From NCBI GenBank assembly GCA_029256725.1, contig JAQSXJ010000016.1:1-64000 (forward strand): a stretch of DNA of 64,000 bases, in the 5' to 3' direction. This DNA comes from Anaerocolumna sp. (GTDB lineage Bacteria > Bacillota > Clostridia > Lachnospirales > Lachnospiraceae). Below, piece after piece: positions 29,311-39,192 of the stretch (position 1 is the first letter of the stretch; the number at the start of each line of letters is the position of its first letter). Under the pieces are notes generated by a model. It saw only the letters and a list, made by a program, of their open reading frames with translations. It was not told where the DNA came from and ran no database searches. The position numbers and the translations under genes are program-made.

Positions 29311-29922
29311 ATGCAAATAGCTGCACTGGTCAATTCTGAAGGAAATACTTCCGGATTCGATAAAAATGGAATAATAAAGGTATATTCCAAGGTGGAATGT
29401 GAATGGATTACCATGAAACAGATGGATTATCAGACGGAAAATATTGCAGACTCCATGGCCTTGCACACAAGAATCAGAGAAATCTGTGACTGGTTAGGTG
29501 TGTGCAAGATAATAGTAGTAAACCGTATTCGCGGAATACATTATATTGCCTTTGAAGAAAAGCAGGTATCTATGCTTGAGATTGGAGGAGCGCCGGAACT
29601 CTTTCTTAATGATATCAGAGAATGCATAAACCATCAGCGGACAGCACAGGAAGTACCAATGGAACACAATACGGTATTTGAGGCTAGACCGGGTATCTAT
29701 CATACGGATTTAAGAGAAGTGATGAAAGGGCATGCCTCTTATAATTCCAGGCAGATATTGCTTCCCTTTCTTAAGAACAACAAATACAGTTTGTTGGAAA
29801 TTATCTGTGATCATGTTCCTAAATGGCTGGAAACGGAGCAAAGTGACCTGAAATTAAGATTCTCTGTGGAAAAATATAGGGAATGCATAAAGCTAAAGGT
29901 CTATCCTTCTAAAACGAAATAA
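29311..29922 (+). CDS. anfO: Fe-only nitrogenase accessory protein AnfO
   Basis: A 203-aa protein with the AnfO N-terminus (MQIAALVNSEGNTSGFDKNGIIKVYSK...) and the IREICDWLGVCKIIVVNRIRGIHYIAFEEKQVSMLEIGGAPELFL segment typical of the family. AnfO is encoded only with Fe- (and some V-) nitrogenases and is required for or enhances diazotrophic growth in some hosts; its biochemical role is not settled. It is expressed with the MORN-like gene upstream and nifB downstream. Confidence 0.85.
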   Translation: MQIAALVNSEGNTSGFDKNGIIKVYSKVECEWITMKQMDYQTENIADSMALHTRIREICDWLGVCKIIVVNRIRGIHYIAFEEKQVSMLEIGGAPELFLNDIRECINHQRTAQEVPMEHNTVFEARPGIYHTDLREVMKGHASYNSRQILLPFLKNNKYSLLEIICDHVPKWLETEQSDLKLRFSVEKYRECIKLKVYPSKTK

Positions 29923-29957
29923 TCATATTTATGTAGGTGACAAAAGGAGAGATAGCT

Positions 29958-30836
29958 ATGATAAAGACACAAACAGCAGATGTTAATATAATTGAAAACC
30001 TGGCCTATGACTTTCCTTTCTATAATAAGAAAGCAGCACAAAAAACCTTAACCCATCCATGTTTTAATGGATGTAATCATGAAAATGCCAGAATTCATCT
30101 GCCAGTTGCAGCGGGTTGTAATGTACAATGCAACTACTGTGTAAGGAAATATGACTGTGTCAATGAAAGCAGACCGGGAGTGACTACACGGATACTTTCA
30201 CCGGAAGAGGCATTTGACAGATACATAAAGGTTAAAGAGGAACTGCCCGGATTATCAGTTGTAGGCATTGCTGGACCGGGAGATGCTTTGTGCGATTTTG
30301 AGAATACGAAAAATACCTTAAAGTTGATTAGGGAATACGATTCAGAGGTAACCTTCTGCCTCTCTACTAATGGCTTAATGCTGCCAAAGTATTCCAGAGA
30401 AATTGCAGAACTGGGAGTTACCCATGTTACGGTAACGATAAATGCAGTAAATCCGTCCATCTCCGCATTAATTTATCAATATGTCAATTATGAAGGTGTC
30501 TGCTACACCAAGGAAATTGCAGCTGCCTTACTGCTTCAAAATCAAATATTTGGCCTAAAGCAGTTAATAGAAATGGGTGTAGTCTGTAAGGTCAATATTG
30601 TGGTATTAAAAGGTATCAATGATCAACATATTCCGGAAGTCGTTGAGACGGTTAAAAATCTTGGCTGCTATATTGTAAATATCATGCCTTTTATCCCTGT
30701 GAAGGGAAGCGGATTCGAGTATTTGACGAAAACCACACCGGAGGAAATTACACAACTACGAGAGGAATGCGGACAGTCAATTCTTCAAATGCATCACTGC
30801 AGACAATGTCGGGCTGATGCAGTGGGATGTCTGTAG
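29958..30836 (+). CDS. nifB: NifB, FeFe-co precursor synthase (intact radical SAM)
   Basis: Radical SAM enzyme that fuses two [4Fe-4S] clusters and inserts carbide to make NifB-co, the precursor of every nitrogenase cofactor. The 292-aa protein carries THPCFN (Cys35), the intact CNVQCNYC motif (Cys54, Cys58, Cys61), YDC (Cys67), AGPGDAL, CLSTNGLMLP and the terminal CRQCRADAVGCL. It lacks a NifX domain, unlike the degenerate paralogue. The start is the ATG at 29958, preceded by AAAGGAGAG; a GTG seven codons upstream is unlikely. It is the last gene of the locus. Confidence 0.93.
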   Translation: MIKTQTADVNIIENLAYDFPFYNKKAAQKTLTHPCFNGCNHENARIHLPVAAGCNVQCNYCVRKYDCVNESRPGVTTRILSPEEAFDRYIKVKEELPGLSVVGIAGPGDALCDFENTKNTLKLIREYDSEVTFCLSTNGLMLPKYSREIAELGVTHVTVTINAVNPSISALIYQYVNYEGVCYTKEIAAALLLQNQIFGLKQLIEMGVVCKVNIVVLKGINDQHIPEVVETVKNLGCYIVNIMPFIPVKGSGFEYLTKTTPEEITQLREECGQSILQMHHCRQCRADAVGCL

Positions 30837-30860
30837 CAGTAAGATCTTGCTTAAAGAGGG

Positions 30861-30888
30861 TATATATTGATACTGCCTCAATATATTG
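30861..30888 (+). terminator. Hairpin after nifB
   Basis: TATATATTGA / TCAATATAT with a 7-nt loop, 25 bp after the nifB stop. There is no strong T run, so termination here is only probable. Confidence 0.35.
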
Positions 30889-31063
30889 TATTATGCGCTT
30901 TTCTAATAGTTGAAAAAGCTGCAAATTAATGATATAATCTATTCTGGATTGTTATGAGAATGTGAAGAATTTATCATTGAGATAAAAGTCGAAGTACTTA
31001 TCGCGCCGGTAAGGATTAACAACTATTATAGTGAAGTAATATAATAAGAAAGAGGCAGAAACC

Positions 31064-31588
31064 ATGAAGAAGTTAGAAGAATATGTTAGGAGTATACCTG
31101 ATTTCCCGGAGGAAGGAATTGTATTCAGAGATGTTACCAGTGTTTTACAGGATAAAGACAGCTTAAAGTTGTCAATTGACCAGATGCAGGCGCTGCTGGA
31201 CGGATTGGATATTGATGTAATTGTCGGACCTGAATCAAGAGGATTTATATTCGGAGTTCCTATTGCTTACAATCTCAATAAAGCTTTTGTACCTGTTCGT
31301 AAGAAGGGTAAGCTTCCCTGTGAAACCATTGAAATGGAATATGCACTGGAATACGGTACAGCAACCATCGAGATGCACAAGGACTCCATCAAACCCGGTC
31401 AGAAGGTTGCTATTGTGGATGATTTGATTGCAACAGGAGGAACCATTGAGGCTATTACTAAATTAATCGAGAGCCTTGGGGGAATCGTAGTTAAGATCAT
31501 TTTCCTTATGGAACTGGAAGGTCTTCATGGACGTGATAAGTTAAAAGGCTATAATGTTGAAGCCGTTATTAAATATGAAGGTAAATAA
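31064..31588 (+). CDS. apt: Adenine phosphoribosyltransferase
   Basis: Salvages adenine to AMP using PRPP. The 174-aa protein has the family start IPDFPEEGIVFRDVTSVLQD, the RKKGKLP flexible loop and the PRPP-binding motif VAIVDDLIATGGT. Length is standard. In Firmicutes apt is often directly upstream of relA, as here (relA starts 532 bp later), though two hairpins and a tandem repeat intervene. Confidence 0.95.
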   Translation: MKKLEEYVRSIPDFPEEGIVFRDVTSVLQDKDSLKLSIDQMQALLDGLDIDVIVGPESRGFIFGVPIAYNLNKAFVPVRKKGKLPCETIEMEYALEYGTATIEMHKDSIKPGQKVAIVDDLIATGGTIEAITKLIESLGGIVVKIIFLMELEGLHGRDKLKGYNVEAVIKYEGK

Positions 31589-31596
31589 ATAGCAAA

Positions 31597-31642
31597 AGAA
31601 GGACTTTAGCAGTTAACAATCTAACTGCTGAAGTCCTTTTTG
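31597..31642 (+). terminator. Terminator after apt
   Basis: AAGGACTT-TAGCAGTTA pairs with TAACTGCTG-AAGTCCTT around a small loop and is followed by TTTTG. Confidence 0.85.
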
Positions 31643-32120
31643 TAATAAAAGTTACCTTTGAGAATCCATGCATAGTCTGCCATGTTTCAAAAAAGAACAG
31701 CGTGGCATACTTATAGTAAAGAGCCTGACAAAACAGGCTCTTTACTATTATAAGAAGTACTTATGTACTTAAGTACATTTATGTGTAAGTACATATATGC
31801 TTATGTACTTATTTAATTATAAGCTTATAATACTTATGTGCTTCAACACTTCTGTATTATTGTACTTTTGCAATTCTGTACTTTTGCGATTCTGTACTTT
31901 TGCAATTCTGTACTTTTGCGATTCTGTACTTTTGCAATTCTGTACTTTTATACTTCTTTATTTTAATACTTCTGTCTTGGAGACTAACTAGTCAGACTTT
32001 TCTGATTCTGGGAAAAAACGACAGCTTAGGTCAGAATATGCCATAATACAATAAAGGAATTGATTTTTTCTCATTATATGTTTATAATAAAAAGATAAAT
32101 CTAAAACTGGTGGTGATTTC
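31643..32120. other. apt-relA intergenic region
   Basis: Holds a long palindrome at 31713-31748 (ATAGTAAAGAGCCTG / CAGGCTCTTTACTAT), a cluster of TATGTACTT / AAGTACAT palindromic words at 31755-31815, the 16-bp tandem repeat at 31861-31950, and the relA promoter and GGTGGTG ribosome-binding site. No gene is supported. Confidence 0.6.
31861..31950. repeat. 16-bp tandem repeat, about 5.6 copies
   Basis: The unit TGTACTTTTGCAATTC alternates with TGTACTTTTGCGATTC (A/G at position 12), so the higher-order period is 32 bp. Copies start at 31861, 31877, 31893, 31909 and 31925, with a partial sixth. The repeat can be read as an open frame but is low-complexity, not a gene. Confidence 0.85.
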
Positions 32121-34424
32121 ATGGAAAACAATGTAATAAGCAAACTGACGGACGACAATTTAAATAGAAAAAAGAATTCAGAGACAGTTATTCCTTCAGA
32201 TTTTACGAGCCCTGACGAGCTATACGGACAGTTGATTAAAATCGTGGAAAGCTACCATCCTTCCGCAGATATTTCCATGATTGAAAAGGCCTATCACTGT
32301 GCGGCAAAGGCTCACCATAACCAGCTTAGAAAATCGGGAGAACCCTATATCATACACCCTCTTTGTGTAGCAATAATTCTTGCAGAGCTGGAGCTTGATA
32401 AGGAAACTATTGTAGCAGGTCTTTTGCATGATGTAGTAGAGGATACTGTGTGTACGGTTGAAGAACTGGCAAAGGATTTTAATGAAGAAATTGCACTCTT
32501 AGTGGATGGAGTTACAAAACTTACTCAGTTAAGTTACTCAAAGGATAAGTTAGAGATACAGGCTGAGAATCTACGTAAGATGTTTCTTGCTATGGCGAAG
32601 GACATCCGTGTTATTTTGATTAAATTAGCTGACAGACTCCATAATATGCGTACTCTTCAATACCAGACGCCTATTAAGCAGAAGGAAAAAGCAAGGGAGA
32701 CTATGGATATCTATGCTCCTATCGCCCAGCGCCTTGGTATATCAAAGATTAAGATCGAGCTGGATGATCTGTCCTTAAAATACCTTGAACCAGAAGTTTA
32801 TAATGATTTAACGGAGAAGATAAACTTAAGGAAAGGCGAAAGAGAAGGAGTTATCGGTAAGATTGTTGAAGAAGTCCGCTTTCATGTTAGGGAGGCTGAT
32901 ATAGAAGCCAAGATAGACGGCAGGGTGAAGCATTTCTTCAGCATATATAAGAAAATGGTTAACCAGCATAAGACACTGGATCAGATATTTGATTTATTTG
33001 CTGTACGTATTATCGTGGAATCCGTGAAAGACTGTTATGCAGCTCTTGGTGTAATCCATGAAATGTATAAGCCCATTCCTGGCAGATTCAAAGATTATAT
33101 TGCCATGCCAAAGCCCAATATGTACCAATCGCTTCATACTACCCTTATCGGCCCCGGCGGACAGCCCTTTGAAATTCAGATAAGAACCTATGAAATGCAC
33201 CGTACAGCTGAATATGGTATCGCTGCCCATTGGAAATACAAAGAGGGTCAGGATGGAAAGAATTCTCAGGATACGGAAGAAGCTAAGCTTACCTGGTTAA
33301 GACAGATTCTTGAGTGGCAGAGAGATATGTCTGATAACAAGGAATTCCTAAGCCTGTTAAAGAGTGATCTGGATCTGTTTTCAGAAAGTGTATACTGCTT
33401 TACACCAACAGGAGATGTTAAGAATCTTCCTAATGGTTCCACTCCCATTGATTTTGCCTATAGTATTCACAGCGCAGTAGGAAATAAAATGGTAGGAGCC
33501 AGAGTAAACGGCAAACTTGTTAATATAGATTATGTAATACAAAACGGTGACCGAATTGAGATTATTACTTCTCAGAATTCCAAAGGACCCAGCAGGGATT
33601 GGCTCTCTTTAGTTAAAAGTACGCAGGCAAAGAATAAGATTAACCAATGGTTTAAAACAGAATTAAAAGAAGACAACATTGTAAAAGGAAAAGAAATGAT
33701 TGTCGCTTACTGTAAGACCAAGGGTATTGTACTAAGTGATCTCATGAAGCCGGAATACATGAATAAGGTAATGTCTAAATACGGCTTTAGAGACTGGGAT
33801 TCCATTTATGCAGCAGTAGGTCATGGCGGCTTAAAGGAAGGCCAGGTAATCAACAAATTAAAAGACGAGTATGACAAGAAGCATAAGAAAGAGATTACCG
33901 ATGAGAAGGTACTCGATTCCATTACGGAAGTAAAGGATAACAGACCTCCCACCCGCAAATCAAAGAGTGGTATCGTAGTAGAAGGCATTCATGACGTTGC
34001 GGTGCGTTTCTCCAAATGCTGCGGCCCGGTACCCGGTGATGAGATTGTAGGCTTTGTAACCAGAGGAAGAGGTGTATCCATACACCGAACGGACTGTGTT
34101 AATCTTATGAATCTTTCAGAAGAAGACAGGGCAAGGCTTATTGAAGCTGAGTGGAATGTGCCTCAGGATAAGGCTCAAGGTGAGCTTTATGCGGCAGAGA
34201 TTAAGATTTATGCCAATAACCGCAGTGGTGTTCTGGTAGATGTCTCGAAGATTCTTACAGAAAATAAGATTGATGTGACCTCCATGACTGTAAGAACCAG
34301 CAAACAGGGAACAGCCACTATAAGTGTTGGTTTTGAGATAAACGGAGTGGAGCAGCTGCGTTATATTATCGGTAAACTCAGAAGCATAGAGAGTGTATTG
34401 GATATCGAGCGTACTACCGGCTGA
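32121..34424 (+). CDS. relA: Bifunctional (p)ppGpp synthetase/hydrolase RelA/SpoT
   Basis: Makes and degrades the stringent-response alarmone. The 767-aa protein has an N-terminal HD hydrolase (LLHDVVEDT), a synthetase domain (GRFKDYIAMPKPNMYQSLHTT, EIQIRTYEMHRTAEYGIAAHWKYKEG), a TGS domain (VYCFTPTGDVKNLPNGSTPIDFAYSIHS), a conserved-cysteine linker (RFSKCCGPVPGDEIVGFVTRGRGVSIHR) and a C-terminal ACT domain. HD and synthetase motifs both look active. It is followed at 20 bp by the MBL hydrolase gene. Confidence 0.96.
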   Translation: MENNVISKLTDDNLNRKKNSETVIPSDFTSPDELYGQLIKIVESYHPSADISMIEKAYHCAAKAHHNQLRKSGEPYIIHPLCVAIILAELELDKETIVAGLLHDVVEDTVCTVEELAKDFNEEIALLVDGVTKLTQLSYSKDKLEIQAENLRKMFLAMAKDIRVILIKLADRLHNMRTLQYQTPIKQKEKARETMDIYAPIAQRLGISKIKIELDDLSLKYLEPEVYNDLTEKINLRKGEREGVIGKIVEEVRFHVREADIEAKIDGRVKHFFSIYKKMVNQHKTLDQIFDLFAVRIIVESVKDCYAALGVIHEMYKPIPGRFKDYIAMPKPNMYQSLHTTLIGPGGQPFEIQIRTYEMHRTAEYGIAAHWKYKEGQDGKNSQDTEEAKLTWLRQILEWQRDMSDNKEFLSLLKSDLDLFSESVYCFTPTGDVKNLPNGSTPIDFAYSIHSAVGNKMVGARVNGKLVNIDYVIQNGDRIEIITSQNSKGPSRDWLSLVKSTQAKNKINQWFKTELKEDNIVKGKEMIVAYCKTKGIVLSDLMKPEYMNKVMSKYGFRDWDSIYAAVGHGGLKEGQVINKLKDEYDKKHKKEITDEKVLDSITEVKDNRPPTRKSKSGIVVEGIHDVAVRFSKCCGPVPGDEIVGFVTRGRGVSIHRTDCVNLMNLSEEDRARLIEAEWNVPQDKAQGELYAAEIKIYANNRSGVLVDVSKILTENKIDVTSMTVRTSKQGTATISVGFEINGVEQLRYIIGKLRSIESVLDIERTTG

Positions 34425-34444
34425 TAAAGAAAGGATGACTACCA

Positions 34445-35071
34445 ATGGTGATAGAGAATCTTGTATTAGGACCAGTAAGTACTAACTGTTACTTTATAAT
34501 AAATGAAGATACAAAAGAAACAATTATAGTTGACCCTGCGGATAAACCGGAAAGAATCAATGCCAAGATCTCAGGGGAGCAGCTAATGCCTGTGGCGATT
34601 TTACTGACCCATGGGCATTTTGACCATATTATGGCAGTGGAAGAACTTAGCAGAACCTATTCCATCCCCTATTATATCCATGAGCAGGAAGCAGAGCTGC
34701 TTGAGAGTCCTGACTTAAACGGAGCTTTTATGCTTAGAAGCAATATTTCAGCAAAGAGGGATAAAATATTTCAGGATAAGGCGGTTCTGACCCTTGGAGG
34801 AATGAACTTTGAGGTTATTCATACACCTGGGCATACTGCCGGAAGCGCTTGCTTTTATCTTGCAGATGAAAAGGTTCTCCTTTCTGGAGATACACTCTTT
34901 TTTGAATCAGTAGGAAGGACAGACCTGCCTACTGGTAATAATGTGACTATCCTAAAAAGCCTTCGAGAGAAACTTTTTGAATTACCGGAAGAAACAAAAG
35001 TTTATCCCGGTCACGGTATGACAACTACCATTGGACATGAAAAGAATAACAATCCATTTTTAAGGTGGTAA
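34445..35071 (+). CDS. Metallo-beta-lactamase-fold hydrolase (glyoxalase II-like)
   Basis: A 208-aa MBL-fold protein with metal motif THGHFDH, then HTPGHTAGSACF, SGDTLFFESVGRTDLP and PGHGMTTTIGHE. The GRTD motif and short length fit the YcbL/glyoxalase-II-like group between relA and hemZ, a frequent arrangement in Clostridia. The substrate may be a thioester such as an S-lactoyl adduct; unproven. Confidence 0.9.
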   Translation: MVIENLVLGPVSTNCYFIINEDTKETIIVDPADKPERINAKISGEQLMPVAILLTHGHFDHIMAVEELSRTYSIPYYIHEQEAELLESPDLNGAFMLRSNISAKRDKIFQDKAVLTLGGMNFEVIHTPGHTAGSACFYLADEKVLLSGDTLFFESVGRTDLPTGNNVTILKSLREKLFELPEETKVYPGHGMTTTIGHEKNNNPFLRW

Positions 35072-35086
35072 GATCGGGAGGCAATA

Positions 35087-36613
35087 GTGATTCAGATAAT
35101 ATTAACAGGGGATGAATATGAAAATGATATTTGTCCTTTAGTAAAGGCCTTTTACCCGGAAGAGGAAATAAAGGTTATTAGAAACAGTTCGGATAGAAAT
35201 GAGACAGAGAAAGAATCCATTACCATAACAGTGGAAATTGTGGATTCTTATCTTTGTGTTCAAGGGTTAAAAGGACAGGAATTGCTCTGTAAAGAGGAAG
35301 AAGAAGTCTTTTCAGCTAAACAAAATAATACGGGGCAGACATTAATTGTTACCCGTGATGAACAGGTAGCAAGAAGGAAAGAGATTAGAAATCATTTAAA
35401 GAGAATGATTTACCGCCTGTTGCAAACTATTATCGGTAAAGAATTACCTTGGGGAACGCTGACCGGAATCCGCCCTACCAAAATGGTTCTTGAGAAACTG
35501 GAAGCAGGCGAAGAAGAAGCAGATATTCGTAGGTTTATGAGTGAGGAATATTACTGCTCCCAAAAGAAAACAGAACTAAGCCTCATGGTAGCAGGAAGGG
35601 AAAACAGGCTGCTTAAGGATATGGATTATCGGAATGGATATAGTATTTATATCGGTATTCCCTTCTGTCCCAGTACCTGTCTCTATTGCTCTTTCACCTC
35701 CTATTCAATTCAGAAGTTTGGGAATATGGCAGAGGCATACTTGGAAGCATTATTTAAGGAAATCAGTTATGCAGCAGGAATATTAAAAAATAAGAAACTC
35801 ACGACAGTTTATATTGGTGGAGGAACACCAACAACCTTGAATGAAGAGCAGTTAGAAAGACTGCTGTCCCATATAGACAAGCACCTTAAACCCAGTCAGA
35901 CCATGGAGTATACCGTGGAAGCCGGGAGACCAGATAGTATTACCGAGGACAAGTTAAAGATATTAAAAGCTCATGGAGTAACAAGAATCTCCATAAATCC
36001 TCAAACCATGGAGCAGAAAACCCTGGATCTGGTTGGCAGAAGGCATACGGTTGATGAGATAAGAGACGCTTTTGCTCTGGCAAGAAAAGCAGGACATGAT
36101 AACATTAATATGGATATTATTGTAGGCTTGCCCGGTGAAAGAATGAAAGAAGTCTCTTATACCTTAGAAGAAATCAGGAAACTGAAACCGGATAGCCTTA
36201 CTGTTCATACATTAGCATTAAAGAGAGCTTCCAGACTGAATACGGAAAATGTTGAATATGAGTCAGCAGATTACAAGGAAGCTTCTGAAATGGTGGATGC
36301 CACTGCTCTTTTTGCAGAGGAACAAGGTTACGGACCTTATTATCTCTACCGCCAGAAGAATATGGCCGGAAATTTGGAGAACATAGGGTATGCGAAAGAA
36401 GGTAAAGAAGGACTATATAACGTCCTTATCATGGAAGAGAAACAGACAATACTTGCTTTAGGAGCAGGAGCGCAGTCGAAGTTTGTATTTCATGAGGAAA
36501 ACCGTATCGAAAGAGTGGAAAATGTAAAGAGTCTGGTGGATTATATAGCAAGAATTGATGAAATGATAGAACGAAAGAATATTTTTCTCAATGAAAACGG
36601 TCATCTGCTTTAA
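35087..36613 (+). CDS. hemZ: HemZ-type radical SAM coproporphyrinogen dehydrogenase
   Basis: A 508-aa HemN-family radical SAM protein. A roughly 150-residue N-terminal extension precedes the motif CPSTCLYCSF (CX3CX2C) and GGGTPTTL. The extension is typical of the HemZ subgroup of Clostridia. It is proposed to oxidise coproporphyrinogen III anaerobically, though HemZ activity is poorly demonstrated and a heme-chaperone role is possible. GTG start with GGGAGG upstream. It is cotranscribed with the MBL gene. Confidence 0.88.
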   Translation: MIQIILTGDEYENDICPLVKAFYPEEEIKVIRNSSDRNETEKESITITVEIVDSYLCVQGLKGQELLCKEEEEVFSAKQNNTGQTLIVTRDEQVARRKEIRNHLKRMIYRLLQTIIGKELPWGTLTGIRPTKMVLEKLEAGEEEADIRRFMSEEYYCSQKKTELSLMVAGRENRLLKDMDYRNGYSIYIGIPFCPSTCLYCSFTSYSIQKFGNMAEAYLEALFKEISYAAGILKNKKLTTVYIGGGTPTTLNEEQLERLLSHIDKHLKPSQTMEYTVEAGRPDSITEDKLKILKAHGVTRISINPQTMEQKTLDLVGRRHTVDEIRDAFALARKAGHDNINMDIIVGLPGERMKEVSYTLEEIRKLKPDSLTVHTLALKRASRLNTENVEYESADYKEASEMVDATALFAEEQGYGPYYLYRQKNMAGNLENIGYAKEGKEGLYNVLIMEEKQTILALGAGAQSKFVFHEENRIERVENVKSLVDYIARIDEMIERKNIFLNENGHLL

Positions 36614-36720
36614 GACTAATACTGATTTGCATAAAGTTTCCTTAATATCAGTGCAAATAGCGGGTGTTGAATTAAGCGAAATTTATACAAGGTAGTACGA
36701 GAGGAAAGGAGGAATCGAAT

Positions 36721-37374
36721 ATGGAAGCTTTCAGTGAATTTGAAGACAATGTTTACAGACAAGAAAATGTCCTGGCGGACGATTTGGAAGAAGCTATTGA
36801 CCATGGGATACTGGTTAGTAAGCTTGCCTATGTACTTGCGAAAGAAGCCGGCTGCAATGATAGTTTCTGTTATGATATGGCAGATGCCGGTCTTGTCCAT
36901 GATATCGGAAAACTTCGTCTTGGTAAATATCTCTATGCCAGTGATAGAAATACACTAATTGTTGAAGAACTGAAATATATCCGGATGCATTCCGATTTCG
37001 GTTATGAGATTTTGCGAAAGTACGGCTATAATGAAAGAATCATAGAGGCAATACTGCATCATCATGAGAATTATGATGGTTCCGGTTATCCCAGAAATCT
37101 AAAAGGAAATGAGATTCCTCTTGGTGCAAGGATACTCAGAATATGCGATGTTTATGCTGCACTGGTATCTGATAGAAGATATCGTTGTTCTTATCATAAA
37201 GAGGCAGCTATTCAATTAATGATTGAAGAAGTAAAGAATTTTGATATGAAGCTATTCCTGAATTTTTTAAGTATTGTCTATTCGGAGGCCTTCGCGGAAA
37301 TCGACGGATATGCCTGTGATATTAACCGAAAGACATTTACCTGGAAGAATATACTCCATGACGGGACCTACTAA
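36721..37374 (+). CDS. HD-GYP-type phosphohydrolase
   Basis: A 217-aa protein with HD metal motif VHDIGKLRLGKY, then ILHHHENYDGSGYP and ARILRICDVYAAL, the HD-GYP signature of c-di-GMP phosphodiesterases. No sensor domain or membrane segment is present, so it would act as a free cytosolic domain. GGAGG precedes the ATG. Confidence 0.85.
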   Translation: MEAFSEFEDNVYRQENVLADDLEEAIDHGILVSKLAYVLAKEAGCNDSFCYDMADAGLVHDIGKLRLGKYLYASDRNTLIVEELKYIRMHSDFGYEILRKYGYNERIIEAILHHHENYDGSGYPRNLKGNEIPLGARILRICDVYAALVSDRRYRCSYHKEAAIQLMIEEVKNFDMKLFLNFLSIVYSEAFAEIDGYACDINRKTFTWKNILHDGTY

Positions 37375-37659
37375 ATAATGCAGATAAGATCTGGAAACAG
37401 ATTTTGACACCTGGTTCCAAATGGTTGAAATTTAATAAAAAAAGCATTATAATGAACCACGGAAAGAATATATGTATTTGTAACTATTCGAAATATCCGG
37501 GAAATTTATGGCGTTTCGTATCATATAATTCCGAATATGCATCTTTTCGTATATTTCTGCATATTTAAAATTTGTGCAGACAGTATTGCGGAATGCTGAA
37601 AGTGGAGAGTAGAACAGTTACGTAAATACAACAATCATAGATAATGGAAAGGGAACAAA

Positions 37660-39036
37660 ATGAGCAAAAATGCATGGTTAAAGTATGAAGACAGTCAATT
37701 AGCTGACATAACTGCCTTTAGTGAAGGTTATAAGAAATTCATAACGGATTGCAAGACTGAGAGAGAATGCGTTAGAGAGAGTATTATATTGGCAGAAAAA
37801 GAAGGGTTTAAAGATTTAAAAGATTATATCCGTGACGGAAAAGCTTTAAAACCTGGCGATAAAGTTTACATATCCAATATGGAGAAGGCAATAGCACTTT
37901 TTGTAATCGGATCACGTCCTTTAGAAGACGGATTAAAGATTCTGGGTGCCCATATAGATTCTCCCAGAATGGATTTAAAACAGGTACCTTTGTATGAAGA
38001 CGCAGAGATGGCTTTATTTGATACCCATTATTATGGTGGTATTAAGAAATATCAGTGGGTAACACTGCCTTTAGCTATTCATGGCGTAGTTGTTAAAAAG
38101 GACGGAACAGTTCTTAACATAGTAATCGGTGAAGCAGAAGAAGATCCGGTTATCGGAGTTACAGATCTATTAATACATTTATCTGGCGCTCAGTTAGAGA
38201 AGAAAGGTGCCAAAGTTATTGAAGGTGAGGATCTTAATATCCTTATCGGAAGTATGCCTTTAAAGGGAGAAGAAAAGGATGCTGTTAAAGCGAATATTCT
38301 AAAGATCTTAAAGGATAAATACGAGGTGGAAGAAGATGACTTCTTATCCGCAGAGTTAGAAATAGTACCTGTAGGAAAAGCAAGAGACTATGGTCTTGAT
38401 AAGAGCATGGTAATGGGTTATGGTCAGGATGACAGAGTGTGCTCCTATACCTCCCTCCTTGCAATATTAGATGTAAAAGAAACAGACAGAACCTGTGCCT
38501 GCATTCTGGTAGACAAAGAGGAAATCGGTAGCGTGGGCGCTTCCGGTATGCATTCCAAATTTTTTGAGAATACTGTAGCAGAGATGCTTGCATTAACCGG
38601 TGAGTATTCAGAGTTAAAGGTAAGACGTGCTTTATCAAATTCCCATATGCTCTCCTCCGACGTAAGTGCAGCCTTTGACCCTAATTACCCTGCGGTAATG
38701 GAGAAGAAGAATGCAGCTTATTTCGGTAAAGGTATGGTATTTAATAAATATACCGGGTCCAGAGGTAAATCAAATTCCAACGATGCCAATCCGGAATTTA
38801 TGGCAAAACTTCGTAAGATTATGGAGGATAATCAAGTATCCATCCAGACAGCGGAGCTTGGTAAAGTTGATGAAGGCGGCGGCGGTACCATTGCCTACAT
38901 TATGGCTAACTACAATATGGAGGTTATCGATAGTGGTGTAGCGGTACTTAACATGCATGCGCCTTGGGAGATAACCAGTAAAGTTGATATCTATGAAACT
39001 TACAAAGGATATATAGCTTTCTTAAAGGAAATCTAA
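37660..39036 (+). CDS. M18-family aminopeptidase
   Basis: A 458-aa zinc aminopeptidase. Metal and catalytic motifs are LGAHIDSPRMDL, GQDDRVCSYTSL, DKEEIGSVGASG and a C-terminal LNMHAPWEITSKVDIYETYKGYIAFL. Length is normal for the M18 family (aspartyl/general aminopeptidase). GGAAAGGG precedes the ATG. Single gene. Confidence 0.92.
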   Translation: MSKNAWLKYEDSQLADITAFSEGYKKFITDCKTERECVRESIILAEKEGFKDLKDYIRDGKALKPGDKVYISNMEKAIALFVIGSRPLEDGLKILGAHIDSPRMDLKQVPLYEDAEMALFDTHYYGGIKKYQWVTLPLAIHGVVVKKDGTVLNIVIGEAEEDPVIGVTDLLIHLSGAQLEKKGAKVIEGEDLNILIGSMPLKGEEKDAVKANILKILKDKYEVEEDDFLSAELEIVPVGKARDYGLDKSMVMGYGQDDRVCSYTSLLAILDVKETDRTCACILVDKEEIGSVGASGMHSKFFENTVAEMLALTGEYSELKVRRALSNSHMLSSDVSAAFDPNYPAVMEKKNAAYFGKGMVFNKYTGSRGKSNSNDANPEFMAKLRKIMEDNQVSIQTAELGKVDEGGGGTIAYIMANYNMEVIDSGVAVLNMHAPWEITSKVDIYETYKGYIAFLKEI

Positions 39037-39192
39037 TACAAGGTTGGCTATCAAAAGATTGAATATCAGTTAAAAAAAATAATTATATCATTATGTTCAC
39101 GATAAATATTTACAGGTATTAGCAGCTTTAATGAATTAAGGACTATAATCTTTGAAGGTACAGTACGTATTACTGTACAGAAAGGGGCAGGA

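Noticed and set aside
31861-31950. CRISPR array
   Set aside because: The units are contiguous 16-mers without spacers and no cas genes are present.
31797-31991. A 64-aa protein rich in Cys/Phe/Leu
   Set aside because: It is a translation of the 16-bp tandem repeat.
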